64,000 nucleotides of DNA. Source: Bradyrhizobium sp. 138. Its GTDB lineage: Bacteria > Pseudomonadota > Alphaproteobacteria > Rhizobiales > Xanthobacteraceae. Shown here piece after piece: positions 38,818-48,492 of the stretch. Location of the stretch: NCBI RefSeq assembly GCF_023074075.1, contig NZ_JADPKT010000003.1, positions 62,001 to 126,000 of the forward strand, given 5' to 3'. Every line of letters starts with the position of its first letter. The first letter of the stretch is position 1. Under the pieces are notes generated by a model. That model did not search any database. It saw only the letters and a list, made by a program, of their open reading frames with translations, and was not told where the DNA came from. Both the position numbers and the translations under genes were made by a program.

Positions 38818-40575
38818 CTAATTCTGCAACCTCACCCCCAGCATCACCACCGTCCCCTGCGAGCTTGAGCCCGCGACGCTCGAATCCAGGATGTCATGAC
38901 GCAGCGTGCCTTTGACCCAGATGTTGCGGTTGAGCTTGTAGATCAGATTGCTTTCGAACGAGTAGGTCTTGTCGTTGCGGTTCTGGCCCTGGTAGTCGAG
39001 CGTGCCATAGGTGAACTTGCCGACGGCGGTGAGCCAGCGGCGGAAGTCGTGGTCGACTTCGGCAGAGTAAGTGCGCACCAGGACGCCTGAGGAGCCGGGG
39101 ATGGTGGTCTCGGCGATCTGCGTATCGGTGAAGAATTTCACCGTGGTGAGGCCGCTCGCGTTCCAGATCAGCGAACCCGAGGTCAAAAACCCTGCGAGCT
39201 GGCTGAGGCGCGGGTCGGTATAGTTGCGCGCGGAATAGCCGACCGAGATCTCGCCGGTGAGGATGCGCGAAAATTCGAAGGTCGAGCCGACCTTGGCATA
39301 GCCGCCGTTCGAATCGCGGAAATAGCCATTGCGGTCGGCGGCCTGATCGTGGACGCGGGTGTCGCCCTGGACCTCGACGAATGGCTTCAGGCCCGGCTTC
39401 AGATCGTAGGAGAAGCGCCCGACGCCGCCATACTGGTTGAAGTTGCGGTCGTCATTGCTGAAGGTCGAGCCGTCGGTGAGCTTCGAATCGGTGTAGGCGG
39501 TGCGATCGATCGTGGCGCCGGCGGCGACCTGAAAGCGGTTGAAGGTCTGGTCGAAGCCGACCGTGGTGCCGTAGGCGGCGTAGACAGGATATTTCTGCAG
39601 GCCGGCCTGCACGTTCGGGCTGCCGGGATTGTCGGTGGCGAGCCGCAGGCGCAGCTGTGAGGTCAGCTTGAGGTCGCGATCGACGTCGAGGCGGCCGTCG
39701 ACATGGCCGGTGAAGTCAGGGCGATTGGCCTCGACCGGCGACGGCGAGGCAAAGCCGTTGATCGTCGCCGGCATGTCGTTGGTGTAACCGGAGAACGAGC
39801 CGCGCAGGTCGGCGACGAGCGCGTGGCGCTCCCAGTCGGACGTCACCAGGAGATCCGGCGCGACGACGTAGACCGGCGAGCCGACCGGCCTGTTGAGACG
39901 CGTCGGGTTGGTGTCGTAGCCGGTCGAGAGTTCGAGTCCACCCTTGATCAGGAAGCTGCCGGCATAGTCGCCGACCGCTCCGAACGGATCGTCATCCGCC
40001 TTGAGGCGACGGCGCAGGGGCTGGCCGGGCACCGATCCTGCCATCGCCGCCGGCACCGGCGCCTTGTTCGCGGACGCAGATGGCGGTGGCGCAATCTTTG
40101 GCAGGCCGAGCGTGGATGGCGGCGCCACTGTCGTCGGCACCGGCGAGCCGGGACCAGCCGCGCGCTTCGGCTTCGGCTGGCCGGGATAGAGCTTGGGTTG
40201 CTGTCGCTTGCGGTTGAGCGCGTCGTAGCCGGAGCTGCTCGCGCCGGAGGCGGCCGGAAGGCCATAGGTCGGGACCTGACCGATTCGCGAGGTCGCCGGC
40301 GTTTGCTGGCGCTTGCGCGGATCGGCACTGGCATCGGGCAGCGGCGGCAGCGCATCCGACGGCGCCTGCGGCACGCCCGCGGTGCGGCGGGTCGGCAGCG
40401 TCTCGGGCGAGGCGAAGCCGCCGCGGTTGGGATTGAACAGATCGGGCGTGAGGCTTTGGGCGGCCGCGGGTGAGCTTCCAAGGGCCGTCAGCGCAAGGCA
40501 GGGGACAAGGCACGGCAAAGCCGCGCGCAGGAATTGCGCGCGTTTGCTCCGGCCGGTGCCTGGAGACGACCCCAC
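38818..40575 (-). CDS. Outer-membrane beta-barrel protein (beta-barrel porin 2-like)
   Basis: The 585-residue product begins at a GTG at 40575, with GGAG about ten bases upstream. It has an extended signal peptide (to AAAQS near residue 40), a Pro-rich linker of about 140 residues and then a barrel with alternating aromatic strands (for example GLELSTGYDTNP and VGRFSYDLKPGLKPFVEVQGD). The last strand ends VMLGVRLQN, close to the usual aromatic-terminal outer-membrane signal. The family (putative beta-barrel porin 2) has no known substrate. It is divergent from kdsD. Confidence 0.8.
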   Translation of the reverse strand: MGSSPGTGRSKRAQFLRAALPCLVPCLALTALGSSPAAAQSLTPDLFNPNRGGFASPETLPTRRTAGVPQAPSDALPPLPDASADPRKRQQTPATSRIGQVPTYGLPAASGASSSGYDALNRKRQQPKLYPGQPKPKRAAGPGSPVPTTVAPPSTLGLPKIAPPPSASANKAPVPAAMAGSVPGQPLRRRLKADDDPFGAVGDYAGSFLIKGGLELSTGYDTNPTRLNRPVGSPVYVVAPDLLVTSDWERHALVADLRGSFSGYTNDMPATINGFASPSPVEANRPDFTGHVDGRLDVDRDLKLTSQLRLRLATDNPGSPNVQAGLQKYPVYAAYGTTVGFDQTFNRFQVAAGATIDRTAYTDSKLTDGSTFSNDDRNFNQYGGVGRFSYDLKPGLKPFVEVQGDTRVHDQAADRNGYFRDSNGGYAKVGSTFEFSRILTGEISVGYSARNYTDPRLSQLAGFLTSGSLIWNASGLTTVKFFTDTQIAETTIPGSSGVLVRTYSAEVDHDFRRWLTAVGKFTYGTLDYQGQNRNDKTYSFESNLIYKLNRNIWVKGTLRHDILDSSVAGSSSQGTVVMLGVRLQN

Positions 40576-40768
40576 GATGGAACAACTCCAACGAAATCAA
40601 ACACTTTCACGATGGTGACCTCCGGTTGGCGGGAACCATCGTTAATGGAGTTAAAACAATTATGGTTAATGAGCCGTTGAGGCGCTTGGCGCCCTCGTCG
40701 CCTCGCGGGCTGCGGCGTGCTAATGAGGCGCCGACCGGGCGAATGCGCCCTCCTCCCTGGACCAGAAC

Positions 40769-41776
40769 ATGCCGAATTCGAAACCGCTGATGACCGCATC
40801 ATCCGGCCCCATCCCTGACAGCGTCGAATCCGCGCTCCGCACCCTGGAGACGGAGAGCGGCGGCATCAACGCGCTCGCAGCCGCCCTGCGCGGCCCGCTG
40901 GGCGAGACGTTTGCCAAGGCGGTCGACCTGATCCGCAACGCCAAGGGCCGTGTCATCGTCACCGGGCTCGGCAAGTCAGGCCATATGGGGCGCAAGATCG
41001 CCGCGACGCTGGCCTCGACCGGCACGCCCGCCTTCTTCGTGCACGCCGCCGAGGCCGGTCATGGCGACCTCGGCATGATCACCACCGACGACGTCATCAT
41101 GGCGCTGTCCTGGTCCGGCGAACAGCCGGAGATGAAGAACGTCGTGAACTATTCGGCGCGCTTCGCCATCCCCATGATCGCGATGACCTCGAACGCGGCC
41201 TCCTCGCTGGGACAAGCCGCCGACATCGTGATCGAGCTGCCGAAGGCGCGCGAGGCCTGCCCGCACAATCTGGCGCCGACCACCTCGACGCTGATGCAGG
41301 CCGCAATCGGCGATGCGCTCGCGATCGCGCTGCTCGAAGGCCGCGGCTTCACCGCGCTGGAGTTCGCGCATTTCCATCCCGGCGGCAAGCTGGGCGCGAT
41401 GCTGAAATTCGTCCGCGACTACATGCGCACCGGCGCCGAGATCCCGCTCAAGCCCATGGGCACCAAGATGTCGGAGGCCGTGGTCGAGATGTCGGCCAAG
41501 GGTCTCGGCTGCGTCTGCATCGTCAACGACGCCAATGAGGTCGCGGGCATCATCACCGACGGCGATTTGCGGCGCCACATGCGCCCCGACCTGCTGACGG
41601 CATCGGTCGACGACATCATGACGAAGCAGCCGAAAACGGTGCCGCCCTCGATGCTCGCGACCGAAATGATCGAGGTGCTGAACACAAGCAAGATCACGAC
41701 GCTGGTCGTCACCGAGGCAGGCAAGGTGGTGGGTATCGTGCATCTGCACGATCTGCTGCGGGCGGGCGTGGCGTAG
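40769..41776 (+). CDS. kdsD: Arabinose-5-phosphate isomerase (KpsF/GutQ family)
   Basis: The 335-residue protein has an N-terminal sugar isomerase (SIS) domain and two C-terminal CBS domains. It converts ribulose 5-phosphate to arabinose 5-phosphate, the first step toward Kdo in lipopolysaccharide. Visible motifs are VIVTGLGKSGHMGRKIAATLAS, HGDLGMI, ALSWSGEQPE and the CBS pair with IITDGDLRRHM and VVGIVHLHDLLRAG. The length is typical. It is monocistronic here and divergent from the outer-membrane gene. Confidence 0.92.
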   Translation: MPNSKPLMTASSGPIPDSVESALRTLETESGGINALAAALRGPLGETFAKAVDLIRNAKGRVIVTGLGKSGHMGRKIAATLASTGTPAFFVHAAEAGHGDLGMITTDDVIMALSWSGEQPEMKNVVNYSARFAIPMIAMTSNAASSLGQAADIVIELPKAREACPHNLAPTTSTLMQAAIGDALAIALLEGRGFTALEFAHFHPGGKLGAMLKFVRDYMRTGAEIPLKPMGTKMSEAVVEMSAKGLGCVCIVNDANEVAGIITDGDLRRHMRPDLLTASVDDIMTKQPKTVPPSMLATEMIEVLNTSKITTLVVTEAGKVVGIVHLHDLLRAGVA

Positions 41777-41791
41777 CACGCTCTTTCCGCT

Positions 41792-41879
41792 CGTCATTGC
41801 GAGCGTAGCGAAGCAATCCAAACTGCCTCCGCAGATGCAGTCTGGATTGCTTCGTCGCAAGGGCTCCTCGCAATGACGA
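41792..41879. repeat. Dispersed inverted repeat (CGTCATTGCGAG type)
   Basis: CGTCATTGCGAG with CGAAGCAATCCA on the left is mirrored by TGGATTGCTTCG and CTCGCAATGACG on the right, forming an 88-base hairpin. This unit is widely dispersed in Bradyrhizobium-like genomes. It separates convergent kdsD and nfeD-like genes. Confidence 0.8.
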
Positions 41880-41883
41880 TCGA

Positions 41884-42327
41884 CTACGCCGCGGCGACCG
41901 TCAGATTGGCGCCATCCACCTGCACCACCTTCACCCGCGTCCCCGCCGGAACATCGGGCCCAGCCACGCGCCACACCGTGTCGCCGATGCGTACGGTGCC
42001 GCTGCCGTCGATGATCGGCTTCTCCAGGGTGAACTCGCGCCCGAGCAGCGCCTCGGTGCGCCTGTTGAGGAAGGGGCTGGCGCCTGCCTCCGGCTTCGGC
42101 CGGGCGAGGCGGCGCCACACCGGCACGGCGGCAGCCGCGAAGACCGCGAACATCACGAGCTGGATCTGCCAGGACACGGCGACCGTGAACGAGATCAGCC
42201 CCACCAGCAGCGCGGCGAGCCCGAGCCAGAACAGGAAAATGCCCGGCGCCAGCACCTCCAGCGCCATCAGGATGAAGCCGAAGATCAGCCAATTCCAGCT
42301 GCCGAGCGATACGAACATGTCGGTCAT
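41884..42327 (-). CDS. NfeD-family membrane protein (short form)
   Basis: The 147-residue protein has two or three membrane helices near the N-terminus and a C-terminal OB-fold domain (EFTLEKPIIDGSGTVRIGDTVWRV). This is the short NfeD1b type, usually encoded next to an SPFH protein as here. The start at 42327 has AGAGAGG about ten bases upstream. Such pairs are thought to act in membrane-domain organisation. The SPFH gene lies 16 bases upstream on the same strand. Confidence 0.87.
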   Translation of the reverse strand: MTDMFVSLGSWNWLIFGFILMALEVLAPGIFLFWLGLAALLVGLISFTVAVSWQIQLVMFAVFAAAAVPVWRRLARPKPEAGASPFLNRRTEALLGREFTLEKPIIDGSGTVRIGDTVWRVAGPDVPAGTRVKVVQVDGANLTVAAA

Positions 42328-42343
42328 GAGGCGACCTCTCTGA

Positions 42344-43348
42344 TTATCCCTGCCGCGGCGGCACCGCCGGCGGCGTGCTGCCGGTCGGCGGCACTGAGCC
42401 GGGGCGGCGAGCGGCGGCAGACCCCGAGGCCGCGCTCTCGCCGAACGTCGCCTTGGCAATTTCGCCGATGCCGGCGAGCGAGCCGAGCATGCTCGTGGCT
42501 TCCATCGGCAGCATGATGATCTTCTGGTTCGGCGCCTCCGCGAATTGGCCGAACGCCTTGATATATTTGTCGGCGATGAAATAGTTCAACGCGGCGACGT
42601 CGCCCTTGGAAATCGCTTCGCTCACCATCTGAGTGGCCTTCGCCTCGGCCTCCGCCGAACGCTCGCGCGCCTCGGCGTCGCGGAACGCGGCTTCCTTGCG
42701 GCCTTCGGCCTGCAGGATCTGGCCCTGCTTGGCGCCCTCGGCACGCAAAATCTCCGATTGGCGCTGGCCTTCGGCGGCGAGAATGTCGGCGCGCTTGACG
42801 CGCTCGGCTTTCATCTGCCGTCCCATGGCTTCGACGAGATCGGCCGGCGGCACGATATCCTTGATCTCGATGCGGTTGACCTTCAGGCCCCAAGGTGAGA
42901 CCGCGGCATCGACAACGCGCAGCAGGCGCTCGTTGATCTCGTCGCGATGCGACAGCACCTGGTCGAGATCCATCGCGCCCATCACCGAACGGATGTTGGT
43001 CATGGTCAGGACGGTGATGGCCTGCGTCAGGTTGGAAACCTCGTAGCTCGCCTTGGCAGCGTCGAACACCTGGTAGAAGGCAACGCCGTCCACCGTCACG
43101 GTGGCGTTGTCCTTGGTGATCACCTCCTGCTCGGGAATGTCGATCACCTGCTCCATCATGTTGATCTTGCGCCCGACGCGATCGAAATAGGGCACGATCA
43201 GATTGAGCCCGGGGCTCAGCGTCTGCGTGTATTTGCCGAACCGCTCGATGGTCCAATCATAGCCCTGCGGCACCGTCTTCACGCCGGCCAGCAGCGTGAC
43301 GATGACGAGCAACACCAGAACAATCGCGAAAATGTCGAAACCGCTCAT
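42344..43348 (-). CDS. SPFH/Band 7 membrane protein (stomatin-like, QmcA type)
   Basis: The 334-residue protein has one N-terminal membrane helix (residues about 5-22), then the SPFH domain with VPQGYDWTIERFGKYTQTLSPGLN and a long Ala/Glu-rich coiled-coil with repeated AEGQRQSEILRAEGAKQG-type units, and a Pro-rich tail. A GGAGGAAAT site precedes the ATG. It probably oligomerises in the membrane with the NfeD partner. Confidence 0.9.
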   Translation of the reverse strand: MSGFDIFAIVLVLLVIVTLLAGVKTVPQGYDWTIERFGKYTQTLSPGLNLIVPYFDRVGRKINMMEQVIDIPEQEVITKDNATVTVDGVAFYQVFDAAKASYEVSNLTQAITVLTMTNIRSVMGAMDLDQVLSHRDEINERLLRVVDAAVSPWGLKVNRIEIKDIVPPADLVEAMGRQMKAERVKRADILAAEGQRQSEILRAEGAKQGQILQAEGRKEAAFRDAEARERSAEAEAKATQMVSEAISKGDVAALNYFIADKYIKAFGQFAEAPNQKIIMLPMEATSMLGSLAGIGEIAKATFGESAASGSAAARRPGSVPPTGSTPPAVPPRQG

Positions 43349-43537
43349 ATTTCCTCCAAGGCGGGAAGAAGACCTTTCCCGCGCGGTCATTGGTCGGGAT
43401 CGCAACCCTACCGGTTCAGCGGTCGCAAGTAACGTCGGTTTGCCGCGACTGTTCGGCAAGGACAGCGGCGCGTGTATTTATTTGAACCGACCGAGCCACA
43501 TCCATTGAAAAACAACAGCGGCCACCCACGAGTTGAT

Positions 43538-44065
43538 CTAGTTGGACCAGCCGAAATTGACCGGCTTCAGCCCTGCGAGTTCGGGCCGCTCCTTTCGCAG
43601 CTTCGCGAGCTGGACACCGGTCGGTCTTGTCTCGAAATTGCGTGACTGCCCCGGAAAGATGGTCGCCACGTAGTACAGCCCGGGCGAGAGGATATCGATC
43701 TTGGGCGTATGCACCGGGACGAATCCCATCGACGCACCATTTGGAAGATAGGTGCCCGGGCGGCCCGTCGTCGTATAGTTCTGCAGCTCGAGCCCGGTCG
43801 TTCCGACGGCGACGGGGATGGCGACAAATCCGTCCGGGGCAAGGCTGATCCCACGCGCATTGATCGCCGGAAAGCCGCTGTGAACGAACTGGAGATAGTT
43901 GATCGTCTCGCTGCCGCCGTTTCCGACCAGTAAGATGGCCGCATCGCCCTTCACGGCACTGCCGGCCCGCACCGCGTCCGGATACATGGTGGACGCAACA
44001 TCGCCGGTCGTATTGCAGCCTGCGAGCGCCCAGGCCACGACAACGACAAAGACCCATCCTCGCAT
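43538..44065 (-). CDS. Lipoprotein of unknown function
   Basis: The 175-residue product starts MRGWVFVVVVAWALAGCNTTG, which is a lipoprotein signal with the lipobox LAGC (Cys18). The mature domain is beta-rich with GLYYVATIFPGQ near the end. I do not recognise the family. The longer frame to 44131 would bury the lipobox. It is transcribed toward the SPFH gene. Confidence 0.7.
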   Translation of the reverse strand: MRGWVFVVVVAWALAGCNTTGDVASTMYPDAVRAGSAVKGDAAILLVGNGGSETINYLQFVHSGFPAINARGISLAPDGFVAIPVAVGTTGLELQNYTTTGRPGTYLPNGASMGFVPVHTPKIDILSPGLYYVATIFPGQSRNFETRPTGVQLAKLRKERPELAGLKPVNFGWSN

Positions 44066-44181
44066 CGACTGAAACTCGCCCCTTGTGCCGTCCGTCGCAG
44101 CCACCGAAAGGCGACAGACTCCCACCGCCATTATGTCAGACCCTTGCAGTCTTCTCCAGACGGAGAGTAGCAGCGGCGATG

Positions 44182-45159
44182 CTATTCAACCACGGAATCG
44201 GCGATTGCCAGCAGCGAGGGTGAAATCACCAGGTCGAGCGACTTGGCTGTCTTCAAATTGATGGCGAGTTCGAATCTGGTCGGATTCTGAACCGGCAGAT
44301 CGGCCGCCTGCGCGCCCCTCAGGATGCGGTCGATGTAGGCGGCGGCGCGGCGCAGTTGCTCGGTGCTGTCGGTGCTGTAGGACATCAGCCCACCTTCATC
44401 GACAAAAGTGCGGCTCCAGAACACCGCCGGCAAGCGAGCCTCGCCGATCGCCGCCAGCAGCTGCGCGCGATTGGCCAGGGTGAAGAAGTCGGGCAGGACC
44501 AGGAAGCCGCCATCCTTACGCGCAGCCAGCGCCGCGATCGAGCCGGCATCGTTCACCGGCGCGGGCTCGACGGCCACGTGAAGCGCCGTTGCCGCCTCCT
44601 CGATCGTGCGCAGCATCAGGGGCGCGAACGGCGCGGTCTCGGGATTGTAGACGACGAAGACGCGACGAACGGGCGGCGTGACCTGCGTCAGCATCTCCAG
44701 CCATTTTCCGGCCAATGGGCCGTCATAATCGGTGAAGCCGGTGATGTTGCCGCCGGGATGCGCGAGCTTCTCGACAAAGCCCTGGCTGACGGGATCGGTG
44801 ACGACGGCGAACACGATCGGGATCGCTGTCGTGCGCCGGCGCAACTCCTCCACCGAGGGCGTGCCGACCGCGAGCAGGATGTCGGGCTTGAGCGCGATCA
44901 ACTCGTCGGCGAGCTGCGCGATGCGGGCGCGGTCGCCGCCACCGCTGCGCCAGTCGATCTTAAGGTTGTCGCGCTCCTTCCAGCCGTGGCCGGCGAGCGC
45001 CTCGACCAGGACCATGCTGCGCGTCTGGCCGATCGCATCATCGGCGGCCGTGACCGAGAGCACGCCGAGCCGCCGCGTCGCGTTCGGCTGCTGCGCTAGT
45101 AGCGGGGCCGGCAGCGCCGCGATCATCCCAAGAAGCGCCAGGCACCGGCGGCGGTTCAT
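44182..45159 (-). CDS. ABC transporter substrate-binding protein (ABC_sub_bind, TrpX-like)
   Basis: The 325-residue protein has a signal peptide (to LLAQQP) and follows the ABC_sub_bind (PF04392) type: RRLGVLSV, IDWRSGGGDRARIAQLADELIAL, ILLAVGTPSVEEL, IPIVFAVVTDPVSQGFVEKLAHPGGNITGF. Members bind tryptophan or nucleobase-like ligands or are uncharacterised. No partner permease is adjacent. It begins ten bases after hemH, so it probably shares that transcript. Confidence 0.88.
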   Translation of the reverse strand: MNRRRCLALLGMIAALPAPLLAQQPNATRRLGVLSVTAADDAIGQTRSMVLVEALAGHGWKERDNLKIDWRSGGGDRARIAQLADELIALKPDILLAVGTPSVEELRRRTTAIPIVFAVVTDPVSQGFVEKLAHPGGNITGFTDYDGPLAGKWLEMLTQVTPPVRRVFVVYNPETAPFAPLMLRTIEEAATALHVAVEPAPVNDAGSIAALAARKDGGFLVLPDFFTLANRAQLLAAIGEARLPAVFWSRTFVDEGGLMSYSTDSTEQLRRAAAYIDRILRGAQAADLPVQNPTRFELAINLKTAKSLDLVISPSLLAIADSVVE

Positions 45160-45169
45160 GGAGCGCTCA

Positions 45170-46207
45170 TCAGATCCAGCCCTGAAGCTCGCGCAGCACC
45201 AGGGTGCGGATCACGTCCATGCCCGGCTCGCTGTCGTTGAGGCAGGGAATCGCGGAAAACTCTTCGCCGCCATTATGCTTGAAGATCTCGGCGTTCTCCT
45301 GCGCGATCTCCTCCAGCGTCTCCAGGCAATCGGCGGAGAAGCCCGGCGTCACCACCGCGATACGGCGTACGCCTTCCTTGGCGAGCCGTTCCATGGTCTT
45401 GTCGGTGTAGGGCTGGAGCCACTCGGCATTGCCGAAGCGCGACTGGAAGGTCAGCAGCAGTTTTGTCTCGTCCATGCCGAGCCGGCGACGCAGTGCCTGC
45501 GTGGTCGCGATGCAGTGCTGCTGATAAGGGTCGCCCTTGTCGACATAGGATTTCGGCATGCCGTGGAAGGACGCCACGATCAGCTCCGGCTTGAACGGCA
45601 GGCTCGCCAGATGCGCCTCGATCGAGATCGCGAGCGCCTCGATATAGGCCGCGTCCTCGTAATAAGGCGGCGTCACCCGCAGCGTCGGCTGCGCACGAAG
45701 GCGGGCGAGCACGCGGAACACCTCGTCGCAGACCGTCGCCGAGGTCGAGGCGGAATATTGCGGATAGAGCGGGACCGCCAGGATGCGCTCGCAGCCTTTC
45801 GCGATCAGCGCGTCGATGCCCGCCTTGATCGAGGGATTGCCGTAGCGCATCGCCCAGTCCACGACGACGTGGTTGCGATCCGACAGCGCGGCCCCGAGCT
45901 TGCCGGCTTGCGAGCGCGTGATGGTCTTCAGCGGCGACTCGTCCTTCTCGGTGTTCCAGATCTTCTGGTAATCGAGCGCCTTGGTGCGGGGACGGCTGCG
46001 CAGGATGATCCCGTTCAGCACCAGCTTCCAAACCAGGCCCTGGTCCTCGATGACGCGAGCATCCGAGAGGAATTCCTTGAGATAGACCCGCACACCCGGC
46101 GCATCGGCCGTATCCGGCGTTCCGAGATTGATCAGGAGCACGCCAACGCGCGGCAAGGCGGATTGGGCGGCCGGTCTTCCGGTCTCGATGGGGACGACAC
46201 TGGTCAT
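45170..46207 (-). CDS. hemH: Ferrochelatase
   Basis: The 345-residue enzyme inserts Fe(II) into protoporphyrin IX in the last step of haem synthesis. The signatures are VGVLLINLGTPD, then VAMRYGNPS-like WAMRYGNPSI, ILAVPLYPQYSASTSATVCDEVF, and the catalytic His in ELIVASFHGMPKSYVDKGDPY with TFQSRFGNAEWLQPYT. It is the first gene of a pair with the binding protein, divergent from the MAPEG gene. Confidence 0.96.
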   Translation of the reverse strand: MTSVVPIETGRPAAQSALPRVGVLLINLGTPDTADAPGVRVYLKEFLSDARVIEDQGLVWKLVLNGIILRSRPRTKALDYQKIWNTEKDESPLKTITRSQAGKLGAALSDRNHVVVDWAMRYGNPSIKAGIDALIAKGCERILAVPLYPQYSASTSATVCDEVFRVLARLRAQPTLRVTPPYYEDAAYIEALAISIEAHLASLPFKPELIVASFHGMPKSYVDKGDPYQQHCIATTQALRRRLGMDETKLLLTFQSRFGNAEWLQPYTDKTMERLAKEGVRRIAVVTPGFSADCLETLEEIAQENAEIFKHNGGEEFSAIPCLNDSEPGMDVIRTLVLRELQGWI

Positions 46208-46289
46208 GGCCCCTGTGGGTCGCGCGTTGATCCGAACTTGTCAAGGTAAGCCCGGCATCGCTAGGGTCGCACCCGGGCGGGAGGAGCTC

Positions 46290-46688
46290 ATGACACTCGC
46301 GGAATGGTGCGTCTTAGGAGCGCTGCTGCTCTATCTAGCGACGATCGCCTCGGTCAAATGGATCAGGTTTCGCCGCTTCGACAATTCCCGGCCGCGCGAC
46401 CCCGCCTTCTACGAGGACGCGCTCTCGCAGCGCGCGCTCGGCGCGCACCAGAACGGCATCGAGACCTTTCCGTTCTTCGCCTTCGCGGTACTGCTTGCCG
46501 AATACAGGGATTCGCCGCAACGGCTGATCGACGAGCTCGCCGCACTGTTCCTGATCGTCCGCATCGCCTATGTGCTGACCTATCTCGGCAATCGCCCGAC
46601 ACTGCGCTCGATCCTCTGGACCGTCGGCTTTGCGATCAATCTCGGGATCTTCTTCATGCCGGCGTTGAAGCGGTTTCTGCCGGTGTGA
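46290..46688 (+). CDS. MAPEG-family membrane protein
   Basis: The 132-residue protein has four membrane helices and features of the MAPEG family (microsomal glutathione transferase-like): the loop with RALGAHQNGIETFPFFAFAV and the terminal helix. GGGAGGA lies before the ATG at 46290. Bacterial members are mostly uncharacterised; glutathione-linked detoxification is possible. Confidence 0.85.
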   Translation: MTLAEWCVLGALLLYLATIASVKWIRFRRFDNSRPRDPAFYEDALSQRALGAHQNGIETFPFFAFAVLLAEYRDSPQRLIDELAALFLIVRIAYVLTYLGNRPTLRSILWTVGFAINLGIFFMPALKRFLPV

Positions 46689-46726
46689 GGTGTGTCCTTC
46701 TCCCCTTGTGGGAGAGAGGAAGAGAC

Positions 46727-47857
46727 TCAAAAACACGTCGTCCGTTCGGCCGCGATGTAGCCGAACAGCAGGCCTGCGCCGAACAGCAGCACGACGCCCG
46801 CGGCCGCGAACTCAATGCCGCGCATGAACAGCGCACCACCGCCATCGCGCCCGGCGCTGAGGCGGGCGGCGATCTCCTTGGCGGAGACAGCGACGACCGC
46901 GATGGCCGCGACCGTGATCGCGGTGCCGAGCCCCATCAGGAAGGTCGCGGCGATGCCGGCCCAGAACAGGCCCTGGGCAAGCGCGAACACCAGCACCAGG
47001 ATCGCACCCGAGCAGGGGCGGATGCCGACGGTGAGGATCGCGGCAAAACCTCGCCGCCAGCCGCCGGGGCCCCCGAGCTCGCTCGGCGTGGGACCATGGG
47101 AATGGCCGCAATGCTCGTCATGGACATGATCGTGGGCATGGTGGTGATGCGCGTGACCATGGTCGTGGTGATGATGATCATGACCATGATTGTGGTCATG
47201 ATGCCCATGCGCATCATGATGATGGTGATGGTCATCATCGTGGTGATGCGGCACGCCGGCGATTGCCGGCACCGGCTGGGCCGCCTGCAGCGCGCGGATG
47301 AAGGTGCGGCCCTTGACCCAGACGAGGCGCAGCCCGAACAGCGCGATCAAGGCGTAACTCGCGATCTCGATTGCGCCTTCCGCCTTGCACATGGACTTGG
47401 CGGTCGCATTCAGGACCCAGGCCGAAATGCCGACGATCAGGATCGCCACCAGCGACTGCATCAGCGCCGAGGCGAACGACAGCGCGATGCCGCGCCGGGC
47501 AGTTTCGCGGTTGGCGACCAGATAGGAGGCGATCACCGCCTTGCCGTGGCCAGGGCCGGCGGCATGGAAGATGCCGTAGGCGAACGAGATGAACAGCAGC
47601 GTCCACACCGCCGAGCCGTCGGTTTTGGCGGCGCGGATCGTGGCCGACATCTGGCGATAGAATTCCGACTGTTTTGCCAAGAGCCAGCCGATGAGGCCGC
47701 TCGCTTCAGGTTCAGCCGCCGGCGCGGGGCGCGGCGCGCCAAAGGGGTTTTGCGCGAGGAGATCGTGAAGCGCAGCATCCGCAAGGCCGAGCACGACGAT
47801 GACCGCGGCGCAGGCAAGAAGCCCGCGGGCGAGCGGGGAATGAAGACGACCGCTCAA
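46727..47857 (-). CDS. NicO-family nickel/cobalt transporter with His-rich loop
   Basis: The 376-residue membrane protein has about seven hydrophobic helices of the NicO (RcnA-like) type. The FAYGIFHAAGPGHGKAVIASYLV and GIRPCSGAILVLVFALAQG motifs carry the conserved His and the metal-gate residues. A long His/Asp-rich cytoplasmic loop of about 75 residues follows the third helix. The start is a TTG at 47857 overlapping the DUF1007 stop as TTGA; no ATG fits. It exports or imports Ni(II) or Co(II); the direction cannot be read from the sequence. Confidence 0.87.
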   Translation of the reverse strand: MSGRLHSPLARGLLACAAVIVVLGLADAALHDLLAQNPFGAPRPAPAAEPEASGLIGWLLAKQSEFYRQMSATIRAAKTDGSAVWTLLFISFAYGIFHAAGPGHGKAVIASYLVANRETARRGIALSFASALMQSLVAILIVGISAWVLNATAKSMCKAEGAIEIASYALIALFGLRLVWVKGRTFIRALQAAQPVPAIAGVPHHHDDDHHHHHDAHGHHDHNHGHDHHHHDHGHAHHHHAHDHVHDEHCGHSHGPTPSELGGPGGWRRGFAAILTVGIRPCSGAILVLVFALAQGLFWAGIAATFLMGLGTAITVAAIAVVAVSAKEIAARLSAGRDGGGALFMRGIEFAAAGVVLLFGAGLLFGYIAAERTTCF

Positions 47858-48492
47858 GGGCAATCCACCGTGATCTTGTTGGCGAACATCATGCCGAAAT
47901 TGGTGTTCTCGCCGTTCAGGAAGGTCTGCTCGTTGAGCTTCTGCGCGCTGGCGGTGCCGTCGTTCGGCCGCTCCAGCTTCATCTGGCAGCCGGCGGGCGC
48001 GCCGACCAGCTTGACTGGACTGTCCTTGGCCATCTGGAAGTCGATGAAGAAGGAACGGTCGAACACTTCGAGCATCAGTTGCTTGGGCTTGACCGGGTTC
48101 TTCAGCGGCAGCGTGAAGTGCAGGGTCAGCACCGTGTCCTTGTAGTCGAGGAAGTAGTCGACCGGCTCCTGGAAACGCTCTTTCTTGCCGTCGGCCTTCG
48201 CGAAGGTGAAATAGGCATATTCCTTCAGCGACTCGACATTGGTCTGCGCCAGCGGCCCCAGCTCCTCGCGGGTATAGGCGCCCTTGGTCTTGCTCTCGAG
48301 CCCCTGCACCGCATAGGCCGAGAACATGTCGTCGAAAGTCCAGGCATGGCGGACGCCGGTGATGGTGCCGTCGGCCGCGTAGAGCAGTTCGCTGGTCGCG
48401 GTGATCCAGACATGCGGATGCGCGCTCGCCGGGCCCGCGGCGAGCGTCATCGCGGCGGCGAGCAGCCATCCGAACAGGCGGCGCGTACCCAT
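47854..48492 (-). CDS. DUF1007-family exported protein, partner of NicO
   Basis: The 212-residue protein has a signal peptide (to GPASAHPHVW), and the mature protein begins with the His-rich HPHVWI stretch typical of DUF1007. It has YFLDYKDTVLTLHFTLPL and a terminal AGCQMKL with Cys. DUF1007 proteins are encoded next to NicO transporters and may carry metal in the periplasm. Its ATG overlaps the peptidase stop as TGATG and its stop overlaps the NicO start, so the three genes are coupled. Confidence 0.85.
   Translation of the reverse strand: MGTRRLFGWLLAAAMTLAAGPASAHPHVWITATSELLYAADGTITGVRHAWTFDDMFSAYAVQGLESKTKGAYTREELGPLAQTNVESLKEYAYFTFAKADGKKERFQEPVDYFLDYKDTVLTLHFTLPLKNPVKPKQLMLEVFDRSFFIDFQMAKDSPVKLVGAPAGCQMKLERPNDGTASAQKLNEQTFLNGENTNFGMMFANKITVDCP

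Noticed and set aside
47100-47230. CAT/ATG-rich repetitive stretch that looks like a microsatellite
   Set aside because: It encodes the His/Asp-rich metal loop of the NicO protein in frame.
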